Source: JBCCGE01 sp039029455 (GTDB lineage Bacteria > Pseudomonadota > Gammaproteobacteria > Arenicellales > Poriferihabitantaceae). From it: a stretch of 21,173 nucleotides of DNA. The stretch lies in NCBI GenBank assembly GCA_039029455.1, contig JBCCGE010000055.1:1-21173 (forward strand). Direction: 5' to 3'. Below, in pieces: positions 1 to 7,120 of this stretch (within the stretch, counting starts at the first letter, position 1; each line of letters begins with the position of its first letter). The notes beneath the pieces are model-generated. The model worked only from the letters and a program-made list of their open reading frames with translations. It did no database searches and was not told the DNA's origin. The position numbers were made by a program, and so were the translations under genes.

Positions 1-60
1 CCGAAACCCCGAAACCCCGAAACCCCGAAACCCCGAAACCCCGAAACCCCGAAACCCCGG
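1..60. repeat. 8-bp tandem repeat, seven copies, G-tract on minus strand
   Basis: The unit CCGAAACC is repeated seven times without error from position 1 to 56, followed by CCGG. It probably continues beyond the window edge. On the minus strand this reads as runs of GGGG separated by TTTC, a pattern able to form an intramolecular G-quadruplex. It lies directly after the stop codon of the deacylase gene, so a transcript of that operon would carry the G-runs in its 3' end. It could equally be the reason an assembly stopped here. Confidence 0.95.
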
Positions 61-61
61 C

Positions 62-538
62 TCATTCAGAAGCGCTAAAACTAAAGACCATTGGTTTTGC
101 GATGCGTTTGTAGTCTTCGGATTGCATGATGATAGAATGCGTGAGGGCGCCGGCGTTAAAGGCAACGCGGTCATGGGTAAACACGGAGGGATCTGTATAC
201 AAATCGAGGTCAAAGATGGGTCGACCGAAGGGAGGGACGGAGCCTGGTACAAGTCCGGTTAAGGCAGAAAGTTCATCGCGCGTCGCAAATCTGGTTTTTT
301 TGACGCCCAAATGTTTTTTGATTTTCTTGCTGTCCAGCTTTTGTGCAGCACTAATCACAAAAAGGCTAAATGCGGTGCCGGCTTTCATTACAATTGCTTT
401 GGCGCCAATGGCAAGGTCTTCACCACGTACTTGCGCAGATTCTTCAGAGGTATGGGTAGGCGCATGATCCAGGCTGCGGTAGGCAACACCCTCATCATCC
501 AGCAACGCCTTGATTTTATCAACAATAGGGGCCGACAT
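62..538 (-). CDS. YbaK/EbsC-type aminoacyl-tRNA deacylase (ProRS-associated domain)
   Basis: This is a single-domain protein of about 158 residues and belongs to the YbaK/prolyl-tRNA-synthetase-associated family, whose members hydrolyse mischarged tRNAs in the cytoplasm (e.g. Cys-tRNAPro or Ala-tRNAPro). Visible hallmarks are the conserved lysine in GAKAIV (about residue 47), the loop GLVPGSVPPFG (about 95-105) and NAGA (about 128-131). The frame is open back to 595, but that start lies inside the upstream gene. The Met at 538 gives the family's usual length and follows the upstream stop codon by 20 bp. No Shine-Dalgarno is visible. It is the last gene of a four-gene minus-strand operon. The family is secure; the exact tRNA substrate is not readable. 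Confidence 0.88.
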   Translation of the reverse strand: MSAPIVDKIKALLDDEGVAYRSLDHAPTHTSEESAQVRGEDLAIGAKAIVMKAGTAFSLFVISAAQKLDSKKIKKHLGVKKTRFATRDELSALTGLVPGSVPPFGRPIFDLDLYTDPSVFTHDRVAFNAGALTHSIIMQSEDYKRIAKPMVFSFSASE

Positions 539-558
539 AGAGGTGTTATGCGGTTTGT

Positions 559-1104
559 TTACTGAGAAAAGCGCCTGTCCGAATTCACCACACAAGCGTC
601 AACCGGTAATGTTTTGCGGTTCAAATTGGTTTGCCAGCATTCATCGTATACCGAGCAGTAACAAATTTCAAAGCTCATTTGCCCGATAATTTGGGCAACA
701 CGCCGCGCATCTGAGGGGTTGAGTTGAATTGCGCGTACTTCTTCATTGGGAGCCAGCACACGGCCCGTTACGCTACTCCAGGTAAAGTTGATGCTGTCCT
801 CGGGGGCGAGGGCGTCAAAAAGGGTTTGCCATCGTCGAAAAGGTTGCCCATCTACTTCGAGGTAAACTGTCTGGATAATTGCCGGTCCGACACCTTTATT
901 TGTTATGCCAAGCCATCCGCCGTTTTGTGTGTTGCTGGGCAGGACTTCCACGAAGGGCCAAACGCTGGCCCTTTGTGTTTCCCGCATAATTTTCGCCTGG
1001 TAAACCGATACTGCAAGTGCACAAACACTGACGAGGATGGCTGCCAGGGTGACCACAGCGTTAGATCCAAACCTGTTGGGTGTTTTACCGGATGCAGCAT
1101 CCAT
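559..1104 (-). CDS. Hypothetical protein with one N-terminal membrane helix
   Basis: I do not recognise a family. The 181-residue product has a short basic N-terminus, one hydrophobic helix at about residues 15-37 and then a soluble domain of about 140 residues. This suggests an anchored protein facing the periplasm or cytoplasm. The segment after the helix (MRETQRASVWPFVEV) resembles a type of bacterial hypothetical protein with a beta-rich domain after one helix. Five cysteines lie in the C-terminal half, three of them close together (CYCSVYDEC), so a disulfide or metal site is possible. The gene starts 17 bp after the dehydrogenase stop and is followed 20 bp later by the deacylase, so it is probably cotranscribed with both. 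Nothing in the context fixes its role. Confidence 0.75.
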   Translation of the reverse strand: MDAASGKTPNRFGSNAVVTLAAILVSVCALAVSVYQAKIMRETQRASVWPFVEVLPSNTQNGGWLGITNKGVGPAIIQTVYLEVDGQPFRRWQTLFDALAPEDSINFTWSSVTGRVLAPNEEVRAIQLNPSDARRVAQIIGQMSFEICYCSVYDECWQTNLNRKTLPVDACVVNSDRRFSQ

Positions 1105-1121
1105 TTTAAACGACAGATAAG

Positions 1122-1889
1122 TTAGCGGGGTGCCATACGGATGGCGCCATCGAGTCGGATGACTTCACCGTTTAGCATGGTGTTTTCAACTATATGTTTG
1201 GCGAGCAAGCCGAATTCTTCGGGGTTGCCAAGCCTGGACGGGAAAGGCACCTGTTCGCCGAGAGAAATTCGGGCTTTTTCAGGCAAACCTGCAAGTAGGG
1301 GGGTGTCAAAAATACCAGGTGCAATGGTCATCATACGGATGCCGTTTCTGGCGAGGTCGCGTGCCACGGGCAAGGTCATGCCGGCAATGGCTGCTTTGGA
1401 GGTAGCGTATGCTACCTGGCCGACCTGGCCATCGTATGCAGCAACTGAAGCCGTGTTGATAATCACGCCACGCTCGCCGCCGGCATTGGGCTCATTCTGC
1501 ATCATGTGTTCGGCAACGAGGCGCACCACATTAAATGTGCCTACAAGGTTGATGTTAATCACTTTCTGAAAGAGTGCCAGGGGATGCGCCCCTTCTTTGC
1601 CCACGGTTTTGGCTGCGACCGCAATGCCCGCGCAGTTGACCGCACCGTCCAGGCGGCCAAATCGTTCTACAGCCCCCTTTATTGCGTTTAGTACTGCCTC
1701 TTCAGAAGTAATGTCAGCTTTTATAAATAGGGCAGCTTCGCCAATGGCAGCCTGGGTGGCGTTGCCAGCGGCTTCATTGATGTCCGCCAGTACAACGTTG
1801 CCGCCGGCTGCTGCAAGTTGTTTTGCCGTTGCAGCACCAAGACCAGAGCCTCCGCCACTAATCAGAAAGCACTTACCTGTTATATCCAT
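1122..1889 (-). CDS. SDR-family type II 3-hydroxyacyl-CoA dehydrogenase (HSD10-like)
   Basis: This 255-residue classical short-chain dehydrogenase has the nucleotide motif GGGSGLG (12-18), an acidic Asp36 at the end of beta-2 (NAD preference), and catalytic Ser148, Tyr161 and Lys165. The stretches ASVAAYDGQVGQVAYATSK, PFPSRLG and the C-terminal GEVIRLDGAIRMAPR are those of the HSD17B10/type II 3-hydroxyacyl-CoA dehydrogenase group, which oxidises 3-hydroxyacyl-CoA to 3-ketoacyl-CoA in beta-oxidation of straight or branched acyl chains. Length is normal and the gene looks intact. It begins 42 bp after the creatininase-family gene and continues the same operon. No Shine-Dalgarno precedes the ATG. 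Oxidation of other hydroxylated substrates is possible, as in human HSD10. Confidence 0.88.
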   Translation of the reverse strand: MDITGKCFLISGGGSGLGAATAKQLAAAGGNVVLADINEAAGNATQAAIGEAALFIKADITSEEAVLNAIKGAVERFGRLDGAVNCAGIAVAAKTVGKEGAHPLALFQKVININLVGTFNVVRLVAEHMMQNEPNAGGERGVIINTASVAAYDGQVGQVAYATSKAAIAGMTLPVARDLARNGIRMMTIAPGIFDTPLLAGLPEKARISLGEQVPFPSRLGNPEEFGLLAKHIVENTMLNGEVIRLDGAIRMAPR

Positions 1890-1931
1890 GGTATGATTGT
1901 TATTTGTCTGTTGCTATGCAGGTTACTAAAG

Positions 1932-2750
1932 TTATTCGTAAAGATCGTTTGTGTCTGCCGCCGCGAGTTCCACAAAAAAGCCAGCTATTTTGCTGGTAAC
2001 TACATCCAGGAAACGCTCGCCTTTTTCTGCTGTAGCCAGCGCTGGGTTGCCGGCTCCCGTGTCGTCTGTTGCTTTGCTCCATTCCCGCTGCGCCCATGCC
2101 CAGCGCTCACGCAACGCTTTGATTTTAAAAGGATGTTGCGTGCCCGGGCCGGCTTCCGATAGCGGGGCAACAAGATTCGGTGCAATATGCATCATAACCG
2201 AGGTTTCCAGCTCGCCGGCGTGATCACCAAGATCCTCGAAATAACCTTCCCAGGGTTCTACACCAAACCAGTCTACAACGCTCAGGAAGATCTCGGGAAA
2301 CTCGGCCTGTAACTCTCGCAACATTTGCTTGAAGTTGTTGCCGCCATGCCCGTTCAGTATCACCAACTTAGGAATGTCTTGTTGAACCAACGCATCAACA
2401 ACATCACGCAACACGGCGGCCTGCGTACTCGGATTCATGTTGATGTCTAGCTTAATATCCAATTGGCCAGTATTTACGCCAAACGGAATTGTAGGGAGCA
2501 CACCAATGCGTGCGCCTTCTTGCCAGGCTTTTCTAGCCGATTCAGCTGCAATGTAGTCACATTGAATGTTGTCGGTTGCGTAAGGCAGGTGGTAGTTGTG
2601 CGCTTCGGTTGCACCCCATGGGAGTACAATGACTTCGTACGGTGTAGATTGGACCACCTTCCAATTGGTTTCGGCGATGATGTAAGGTCTTGGCACAGCT
2701 AGTGTCTGGTTGTTATGGGGAATGTATCGAGTGCCACCCACAAACTGCAT
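1932..2750 (-). CDS. Creatininase-family metal-dependent amidohydrolase
   Basis: This 272-residue protein carries the creatininase-family signature. GATEAHNYHLPYATD (46-60) supplies the metal-binding Glu49, His51 and Asp60; NGHGGN (133-138) supplies His135; HAGELETS (177-184) supplies the acidic ligand. The family includes creatinine amidohydrolase, the F420/riboflavin-pathway amidohydrolase ArfB and the mycofactocin peptidase MftE, so sequence alone gives cyclic-amide or peptide hydrolysis with two divalent metals, not a substrate. No ArfB or mycofactocin partner genes are present. It is the first gene of the four-gene operon. The ATG at 2750 is the only Met before the conserved core and forms part of an inverted repeat, described separately. 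Confidence 0.88.
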   Translation of the reverse strand: MQFVGGTRYIPHNNQTLAVPRPYIIAETNWKVVQSTPYEVIVLPWGATEAHNYHLPYATDNIQCDYIAAESARKAWQEGARIGVLPTIPFGVNTGQLDIKLDINMNPSTQAAVLRDVVDALVQQDIPKLVILNGHGGNNFKQMLRELQAEFPEIFLSVVDWFGVEPWEGYFEDLGDHAGELETSVMMHIAPNLVAPLSEAGPGTQHPFKIKALRERWAWAQREWSKATDDTGAGNPALATAEKGERFLDVVTSKIAGFFVELAAADTNDLYE

Positions 2751-2772
2751 TGTGAAAGGTTTGGTTCACAAT
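2749..2772 (-). promoter_or_regulatory. 8-bp inverted repeat overlapping the creatininase-gene start codon
   Basis: ATTGTGAA (2749-2756) and TTCACAAT (2765-2772) are perfect inverted copies separated by 8 bp, and the inner arm reaches into the ATG (2748-2750, minus strand). It could be a repressor operator or an mRNA hairpin that sequesters the start. The TGTGA/TCACA halves are 10 bp apart rather than 6, so this is not a standard CRP site. Confidence 0.45.
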
Positions 2773-2784
2773 TAGCAGGGATGT

Positions 2785-2798
2785 GACAAAAATTTGTC
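2785..2798 (-). promoter_or_regulatory. 6-bp inverted repeat upstream of the creatininase-gene operon
   Basis: GACAAA (2785-2790) and TTTGTC (2793-2798) are perfect inverted copies with a 2-bp spacer, located 35 bp upstream of the start codon in AT-rich leader DNA. This suits an operator or a promoter-proximal protein site. No clear -10/-35 pair was recognised around it, so the regulatory role is inferred from symmetry and position only. Confidence 0.35.
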
Positions 2799-3050
2799 TC
2801 CGATTAGGTAAGTGCTTAAGTATGCGAGGATATAAAGAACAGGGGAATAAATATAAAATCGCTTTATCGCACGGGAATTGCCGGCCCCAGATCAGAAGCA
2901 CAACGGTGAATTCCGGCTGGAACCACAACAGCAGTAGCAGGCTGACAACGATAAGAAGCAGGTCTCGCTGCAATCTGTCCTTGAGGACAAACCAGTAGGT
3001 CACAAGAATCAGAACAACAACAACGACCAGCCTGAAATCCAGTTCGAACA

Positions 3051-4106
3051 TCAGAGCCCTGTCAGGTCATTGATCTTTTCGCTGAGCAGCGTGCGGCGAA
3101 ACTGCTCTCGGCCACCTTGGGTCAGATGGATGTGATCGTAAAAACTGTCACCTCCCAGGACAAGCTCCTTGTGCGCGTCCCAGAAATGAATGTCGGACGA
3201 TTGCTGAAGTTCTCCCAGGATTTGCCTGTATTTACCAATAACGGTGCTCAGGTTGAGTTCACTGTCGGGGTTTCGCGGCACATTGATTAACGAAACACGA
3301 TAGCCCTTTCCGGCCAGCACACTGATTACCCGCTCCATTAGCACATCGTTAATTGCCGCATTGCTTTCGTAGTGCTTCAGATACTTTTCTCGAATTTCTC
3401 TCTCCAGCCTTTTTAGTCGACGATCGGTCAGAGGCTCGCTTGAATCATAGTAGTGCTGAGCGTAATCAATGAGATCGAAGTAATCCTTGCTTTCGGCTCG
3501 GCGGCTAAACCAGTTCGCAATAACGTCTCTGTATCGATGCACATGGAGCGCGCAGAAAAAGCACCTCTGGATACCGGAATCATCAAAAAAACCATCGAGC
3601 GACGGAGAAGAAAAAGGAAAGCGAAATCCCTCCTGTGCCTGTTTAATGTCGTCCATACCTTTGAGGAAAAGATACGGATTCACACCCAAAATTGCGCTTC
3701 CCTCGTCAGTCGCTTTCAGCTGATCCGCCAGTACCAGGGTTTCAGCAATCGACTGAGAACTCGACGCCAGGTTTGTGAATTCGGTTTCACGCTGGATTGC
3801 CGTGAACAGCTCCCGGTCCAGTTTCGGATTGTCAGTAATCAATTCCCTGGCCGACGAGCCTCCCAACATGACAATTGGGTAGATACCGTTGCCTGGATCA
3901 ATGTTAACTATCTTGTGAGAGACAGCTGCCCAGTCGTCTTTGGAATTGCTGACCAGCAGTGCCGGACTGAGCTTCCACAGCAATGACGAGCGTAAAACAA
4001 GTTCGATAACAAAAAGCAGTATCGCAGCAAAAAAGATACTAACAACAACGACGCGGACTTCTGAACTGGATGTTTGCCCCTTGGAGAACAGATCCGTAAT
4101 TCGCAT
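3051..4106 (-). CDS. SGNH-fold membrane-anchored protein (DltD/AlgJ-like O-acylation partner)
   Basis: This 351-residue protein has one N-terminal helix (about 18-40) and then an extracytoplasmic domain with SGNH landmarks: LGGSSARE (81-88) with candidate nucleophile Ser84, NLASSSQS as a block II-like segment, and a C-terminal DHIH (324-327) providing the Asp-x-x-His pair. Such proteins work with an MBOAT to move an acyl or D-alanyl group onto a surface polymer, as DltD, AlgJ and AlgX do. Its ATG follows the ACP stop codon with no gap, and its stop overlaps the MBOAT-like start by one base, so the three genes were built to be cotranslated. The polymer and acyl group are unknown. No DltA-type ligase is present. 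Confidence 0.75.
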   Translation of the reverse strand: MRITDLFSKGQTSSSEVRVVVVSIFFAAILLFVIELVLRSSLLWKLSPALLVSNSKDDWAAVSHKIVNIDPGNGIYPIVMLGGSSARELITDNPKLDRELFTAIQRETEFTNLASSSQSIAETLVLADQLKATDEGSAILGVNPYLFLKGMDDIKQAQEGFRFPFSSPSLDGFFDDSGIQRCFFCALHVHRYRDVIANWFSRRAESKDYFDLIDYAQHYYDSSEPLTDRRLKRLEREIREKYLKHYESNAAINDVLMERVISVLAGKGYRVSLINVPRNPDSELNLSTVIGKYRQILGELQQSSDIHFWDAHKELVLGGDSFYDHIHLTQGGREQFRRTLLSEKINDLTGL

Positions 4107-4355
4107 CTATCTGTTCTTGATATCAAAAACCATTTCGGTGATGGATTCGATGGTATCCAGAGTATTCACGTTGACTTGTGCGGTCGGAATCCGCTGATCG
4201 AACTCCTCTTCGAGAAACGAAAGCAGTCGAACCAGATTCATCGAGTTGATCAAACCCGCGCTGAAAAGTGGCGTATCGGGCTGAATGGATTCCCCATCCA
4301 GAATTTCCTCTCTGATATATCGCTCGACCCGCTCTTCTATATGTACTTTTTCCAT
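4107..4355 (-). CDS. Acyl carrier protein (Dlt-type operon)
   Basis: This small acidic protein of 82 residues has the carrier-protein helix arrangement and the motif FSAGLINSMNLV, in which Ser38 is the expected 4'-phosphopantetheine site. The canonical Asp before the serine is replaced by Asn (INSM), as happens in stand-alone carriers of secondary pathways. It is the first gene of the ACP-SGNH-MBOAT operon and probably delivers an acyl or aminoacyl group to the membrane acyltransferase. A TTGACA-containing promoter lies just upstream. No matching ligase is nearby, so loading must be done by an enzyme elsewhere. No clear Shine-Dalgarno precedes the ATG. Confidence 0.85.
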   Translation of the reverse strand: MEKVHIEERVERYIREEILDGESIQPDTPLFSAGLINSMNLVRLLSFLEEEFDQRIPTAQVNVNTLDTIESITEMVFDIKNR

Positions 4356-4387
4356 CGGGTTGTATTTGGAAATGAGTTAACCCGGGT

Positions 4388-4414
4388 ATTCTAGATGATT
4401 TCAACGCATGTCAA
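4388..4414 (-). promoter_or_regulatory. Probable sigma-70 promoter of the ACP operon
   Basis: Reading the minus strand, a perfect -35 TTGACA (4414-4409) is followed after 15 bp by TAGAAT (4393-4388), five of six matches to the -10 consensus. The 15-bp spacing is short, and shifted reads (AGAATA at 16 bp, GAATAC at 17 bp) match less well. It ends about 32 bp before the ACP start codon. Confidence 0.5.
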
Positions 4415-4432
4415 ACCCACTGTCAGCATTGA

Positions 4433-4452
4433 TCGCCAAAGATTGATGGCGA
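4433..4452. repeat. Hairpin between the MttB-family gene and the ACP gene
   Basis: TCGCCA (4433-4438) and TGGCGA (4447-4452) form a 6-bp stem with an 8-base loop, about 30 bp after the methyltransferase stop codon. No T-run follows on the minus strand, so it is at best a weak or Rho-assisted end of the GcvT-MttB transcript. Confidence 0.3.
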
Positions 4453-4480
4453 ATAGCGTCTTGTCCATCTACTGAGACTT

Positions 4481-4927
4481 TCAGTACCAGCTGTCTTCCA
4501 TCCGGGCTTTTCGCTTTTTTATGAACTCGGTCAATTCTTCGTCAACGGCATGGTCCATCGATGGCATTGAGTACTCATCCAGCACTTTGTGACACCGTTG
4601 CGATGCTCGCCTTTCCATGTCCAGGGCCCCCTGCTCACTCCATTGTTCATAGGAATCGCTATTACACAGACTCGAGGGAAAATTTGCCGACTTGTAATGC
4701 CGCATAGTGTGCGCGACACCCAGAAAATTTGTACCAACCCCTGCCTCGATATAGGCATCCGTGGCAAACTGGTCCTGGTCCTGATCTAGACCCTCAATCA
4801 TTCGGGCCAGAGCTCCGCACTGCTCCGCGTCCATAACGAATTTCTCGTACCCGATAGTTAAACCGCCTTCCAGCCAGCCGGCGGCCTGGAAGATGAAATT
4901 TGCGCCGGTCATGATTCCACTGTACAT
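4481..4927 (-). pseudogene. C-terminal part of MttB-superfamily methyltransferase, downstream of an amber codon
   Basis: This frame is the direct continuation of the N-terminal part at 4940-6013. Between them lie one TAG (4942-4940) and four further codons (Ser-Thr-Asn-Ala) with no frame change, so joining them gives a protein of about 510 residues, the normal MttB-superfamily length. It contains the C-terminal core ANFIFQAAGWLEGG followed by YEKFVMDAEQCG, which matches the non-pyrrolysine MttB relatives well. The Met at 4927 is only the first internal ATG after the stop and has no Shine-Dalgarno, so a separate protein is unlikely. Coding quality after the stop shows no further decay, which points to a recent mutation, sequencing error or readthrough. 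Confidence 0.8.
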
Positions 4928-4939
4928 GGCGTTGGTCGA

Positions 4940-6013
4940 CTACTGCATTGCCTGCGCATCGGCAATCTTTGACGCAGTCAGATGACCGCCGCAACGAAAT
5001 GGCAGACCGGTACGTCGGGCTAACTGCCCTATTGCGAGATTCGCTAAATTGGATTCAGGTGAACCAAACGTTGGCGCACCGGTTTTCAGATCAATCGTGG
5101 TGAGGAAGCTGCCATAGACCACCGGTGAGCCGGGCCTGACCAGCTGCGTCAGCGCTATTCCAACCATAACCTCTGCATGGCACTGGGCAATAACAGCGGG
5201 TTGCGTGACCGGACTCATAGCGCCAGCCAGAATGAACGGTGAGATAACATTGCCCTGATTGGCACCGGCATAAGTTCTGAGTGCCGACGACATGGTGTCG
5301 TCATAGACCAGCGGGGAGTTCACATTGATGTTGCCCTGAATCACCATATGCTCCTGCATAAATGACTCACCAAAAACGATTCGGGCCATTGCAATGGAAT
5401 CCTCGGCGCGCTCAGGTGCAGTCACTGAACCCATAAACGGCTTTTCGCCGTACCGAAGATGCGCGTACACCATGTCAAGATGGCGCTTGTTGACCGGCAC
5501 ATCAACGGGCTCGCAGATGGTTCCGCTCTGGTGATGCAGCCACGGAGAAGCGTTGGTCAGTTTGACGAAATTCCGGAAGTCCTCAATCGTTGCATACCGA
5601 CGCCCCCGTTCCAGATCGGTTACAAAGGGCGGCCCGTAGGCGGCGCCAAAGATCAGGTGATCACCGCCAAACTCAATATTACGGGCCGGATTGCGAGCGT
5701 GCATGGTGTACCGACGCGGTGCGGTTTCACACAGCGATCTGACGTGCCCGCGATCAAATCGGATACGCTCGCCACTGACCGTTGCGCCAGCCCCTTTGAA
5801 CAGATTTAAAGCGGTCTGATCTCCGCGAAACTCAACGCCGATCTCACTCAGTAGCCACTCAGACTGATTTTCGAGCGCATCAAGCGCCTCTTCACTCAGC
5901 AGGTTGTAAGCCGGTATGCGACGGGTCAGATAGGGCGCGCAGGCTGGTGTTTCCGGTTCAGCTTGCTTACCGCGCTGACGACGACGCCTGACAGCAGCCA
6001 CCAAACCGCCCAA
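4940..6013 (-). pseudogene. N-terminal part of MttB-superfamily corrinoid methyltransferase, ended by in-frame TAG
   Basis: MttB-superfamily (COG5598) enzymes transfer a methyl group from a methylated amine or betaine to a corrinoid protein. This part of 357 residues has the basic leader (RRRRQRGK), the TIM-barrel body and the segment GGHLTASKIADAQA. In Methanosarcina MttB, as I recall it, pyrrolysine sits where Leu345 stands here, so this is a non-pyrrolysine relative such as the glycine-betaine enzyme MtgB. The frame stops at TAG 4942-4940, 13 codons after Leu345, where relatives have the Glu of an AYES or GHEK segment; GAG to TAG is one base change. The start is TTG at 6013, directly after the GcvT-like stop (TGA TTG); TTG or GTG codons shortly downstream are alternatives. 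No corrinoid-protein gene is in the window. Confidence 0.85.
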
Positions 6014-7120
6014 TCAGCCGTCGTGCGTTCTTGATTTGGACGGATCAAAAAACGGAATGCTCTCAACAATCGCAGAGCTCGTTGATCCATCTGCCTGAAC
6101 TTGCAGTTGAGTCCCCGGTGCAGATTGATCTGCGGCGATATGAACCAGCGCGAGAGACTTGCCCAGCCGGTGGGACCAGCAAGGACTGTTAAGCGTTCCA
6201 ACTGCATTTCCATTTGCCAGCAATGTTTCACCCCCTTCCCAGCTCTCCTCGTTTTCGGAGGAAATACCGGCCGCTACAAAACGCGGCGATTTTTCAGCGA
6301 CGAGTGCCGCCTCCTTACCCCGATAGTCGCCTCCGGACTTGTTAACGGTGAAACCGAGTCCAACCTCCCACGGCGTATGTTCAGCAGTCATGTCGTATCC
6401 GAAGAACAGCAACGCAGCCTCGATACGCACCTTGTCCAGCGATGCAAAGGAGCACGGCATCACACCCGCATCAGCGCCGCTGCCGAGAATGTGATCCCAG
6501 ATATCTCCAACCGCGGCCGCAGGGACAAAAATCTCGTACCCACGTTCTCCTGAATACCCCGTTCGGGAAATCCGGCAAGGGTGACCGAACAGTGCCGTCG
6601 CTGTGTGGTGAAAGTATCCAAGCGTCGACAGATCCGCTGATGCATGGGGGTTCAGGATATCCAGAGCCGCAGGGCCCTGCAGGGAAATGTTGTGCAGATC
6701 GTCGTCCAGTTCGATATCAACATTGAGCCCCCGGGCGGATTCAGTCAGCATGGACATGCTGTCACCCGAACCGTGACAGTGCATCCATTCGTTTTGTCCG
6801 TTGTTCGCAATAATGGCGTCGTCACAAACGGTGCCCTCTTCAGTCAGGATGGAGCCGTATGCCGACATTCCGGAAGCAACCCGGGACATGTCTCGACTGA
6901 TGACATGATCGACAACCCGGCCGGCATCCGGTCCTCTAAGCATCACTTTTTTCAGCGGTGACATGTCGAACATGCCCGCTGCCTGACGCACCGCATCGTG
7001 CTCATCATTGGGATCGCTGTTGTAGCTCCATGCCGTGCCCATACCATTCCAATCCTCCAGACCGGAGCCCAGATTTCGGTGACGCTCCGCAAGCGCCGAG
7101 GTTCGTGTCGATGCAGTCAT
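6014..7120 (-). CDS. GcvT-family tetrahydrofolate-dependent methyltransferase/demethylase
   Basis: This 368-residue protein belongs to the aminomethyltransferase fold family (GcvT, DmdA, C-terminal domain of dimethylglycine oxidase). It shows TEEGTVCDDAI (93-103) with the Asp pair of the folate/substrate site, RTGYSGERGYEIF (186-198) with the folate-binding Glu, and LDKVRIEAALLFFGYD, matching the Arg-x-Glu-Ala region. Length equals the normal family size. A good Shine-Dalgarno (GAGG, 7129-7126) lies 5-6 bases before the ATG. It is the first gene of a two-gene unit whose second gene, an MttB relative, starts right after its stop. The expected role is to pass a methyl group from a methylated amine, betaine or sulfonium to tetrahydrofolate. 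It is too divergent to name as DmdA or GcvT. Confidence 0.85.
   Translation of the reverse strand: MTASTRTSALAERHRNLGSGLEDWNGMGTAWSYNSDPNDEHDAVRQAAGMFDMSPLKKVMLRGPDAGRVVDHVISRDMSRVASGMSAYGSILTEEGTVCDDAIIANNGQNEWMHCHGSGDSMSMLTESARGLNVDIELDDDLHNISLQGPAALDILNPHASADLSTLGYFHHTATALFGHPCRISRTGYSGERGYEIFVPAAAVGDIWDHILGSGADAGVMPCSFASLDKVRIEAALLFFGYDMTAEHTPWEVGLGFTVNKSGGDYRGKEAALVAEKSPRFVAAGISSENEESWEGGETLLANGNAVGTLNSPCWSHRLGKSLALVHIAADQSAPGTQLQVQADGSTSSAIVESIPFFDPSKSRTHDG

Larger units (their letters stand above)
2713..3051 (-). pseudogene. Truncated MBOAT-like membrane protein (5' part only)
   Basis: The first 55 or so residues (3051 to about 2885) form two hydrophobic helices with a short basic loop (KDRLQRD), as at the N-terminus of membrane-bound O-acyltransferases such as AlgI and DltB. 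Gene order supports this: the SGNH gene immediately upstream overlaps it by one base (TGATG), the usual translational coupling in such operons. After GRQFP the frame stays open to 2713 but reads unlike any MBOAT and runs into the creatininase start. A full MBOAT has roughly 400-500 residues with a catalytic His; none of that is present. The gene is therefore cut at about 2870-2890, by rearrangement or by assembly. MBOAT identity rests mainly on context. Confidence 0.55.

Noticed and set aside
1..60. CRISPR array
   Set aside because: The 8-bp units are contiguous with no spacers, and no cas gene is present.
2749..2772. CRP binding site
   Set aside because: TGTGA and TCACA are separated by 10 bp instead of 6.
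3453..3986. Plus-strand ORF of 177 codons across the SGNH gene
   Set aside because: It is antisense to a well-supported gene, resembles no family and has basic, low-quality composition typical of a shadow frame.
4940..4942. TAG as a pyrrolysine codon of an MttB trimethylamine methyltransferase
   Set aside because: The pyrrolysine of archaeal MttB lies before the SDAKVPDDQA segment, which here corresponds to Leu345. The TAG is 13 codons downstream at a Glu position, and no pyl genes are in the window.
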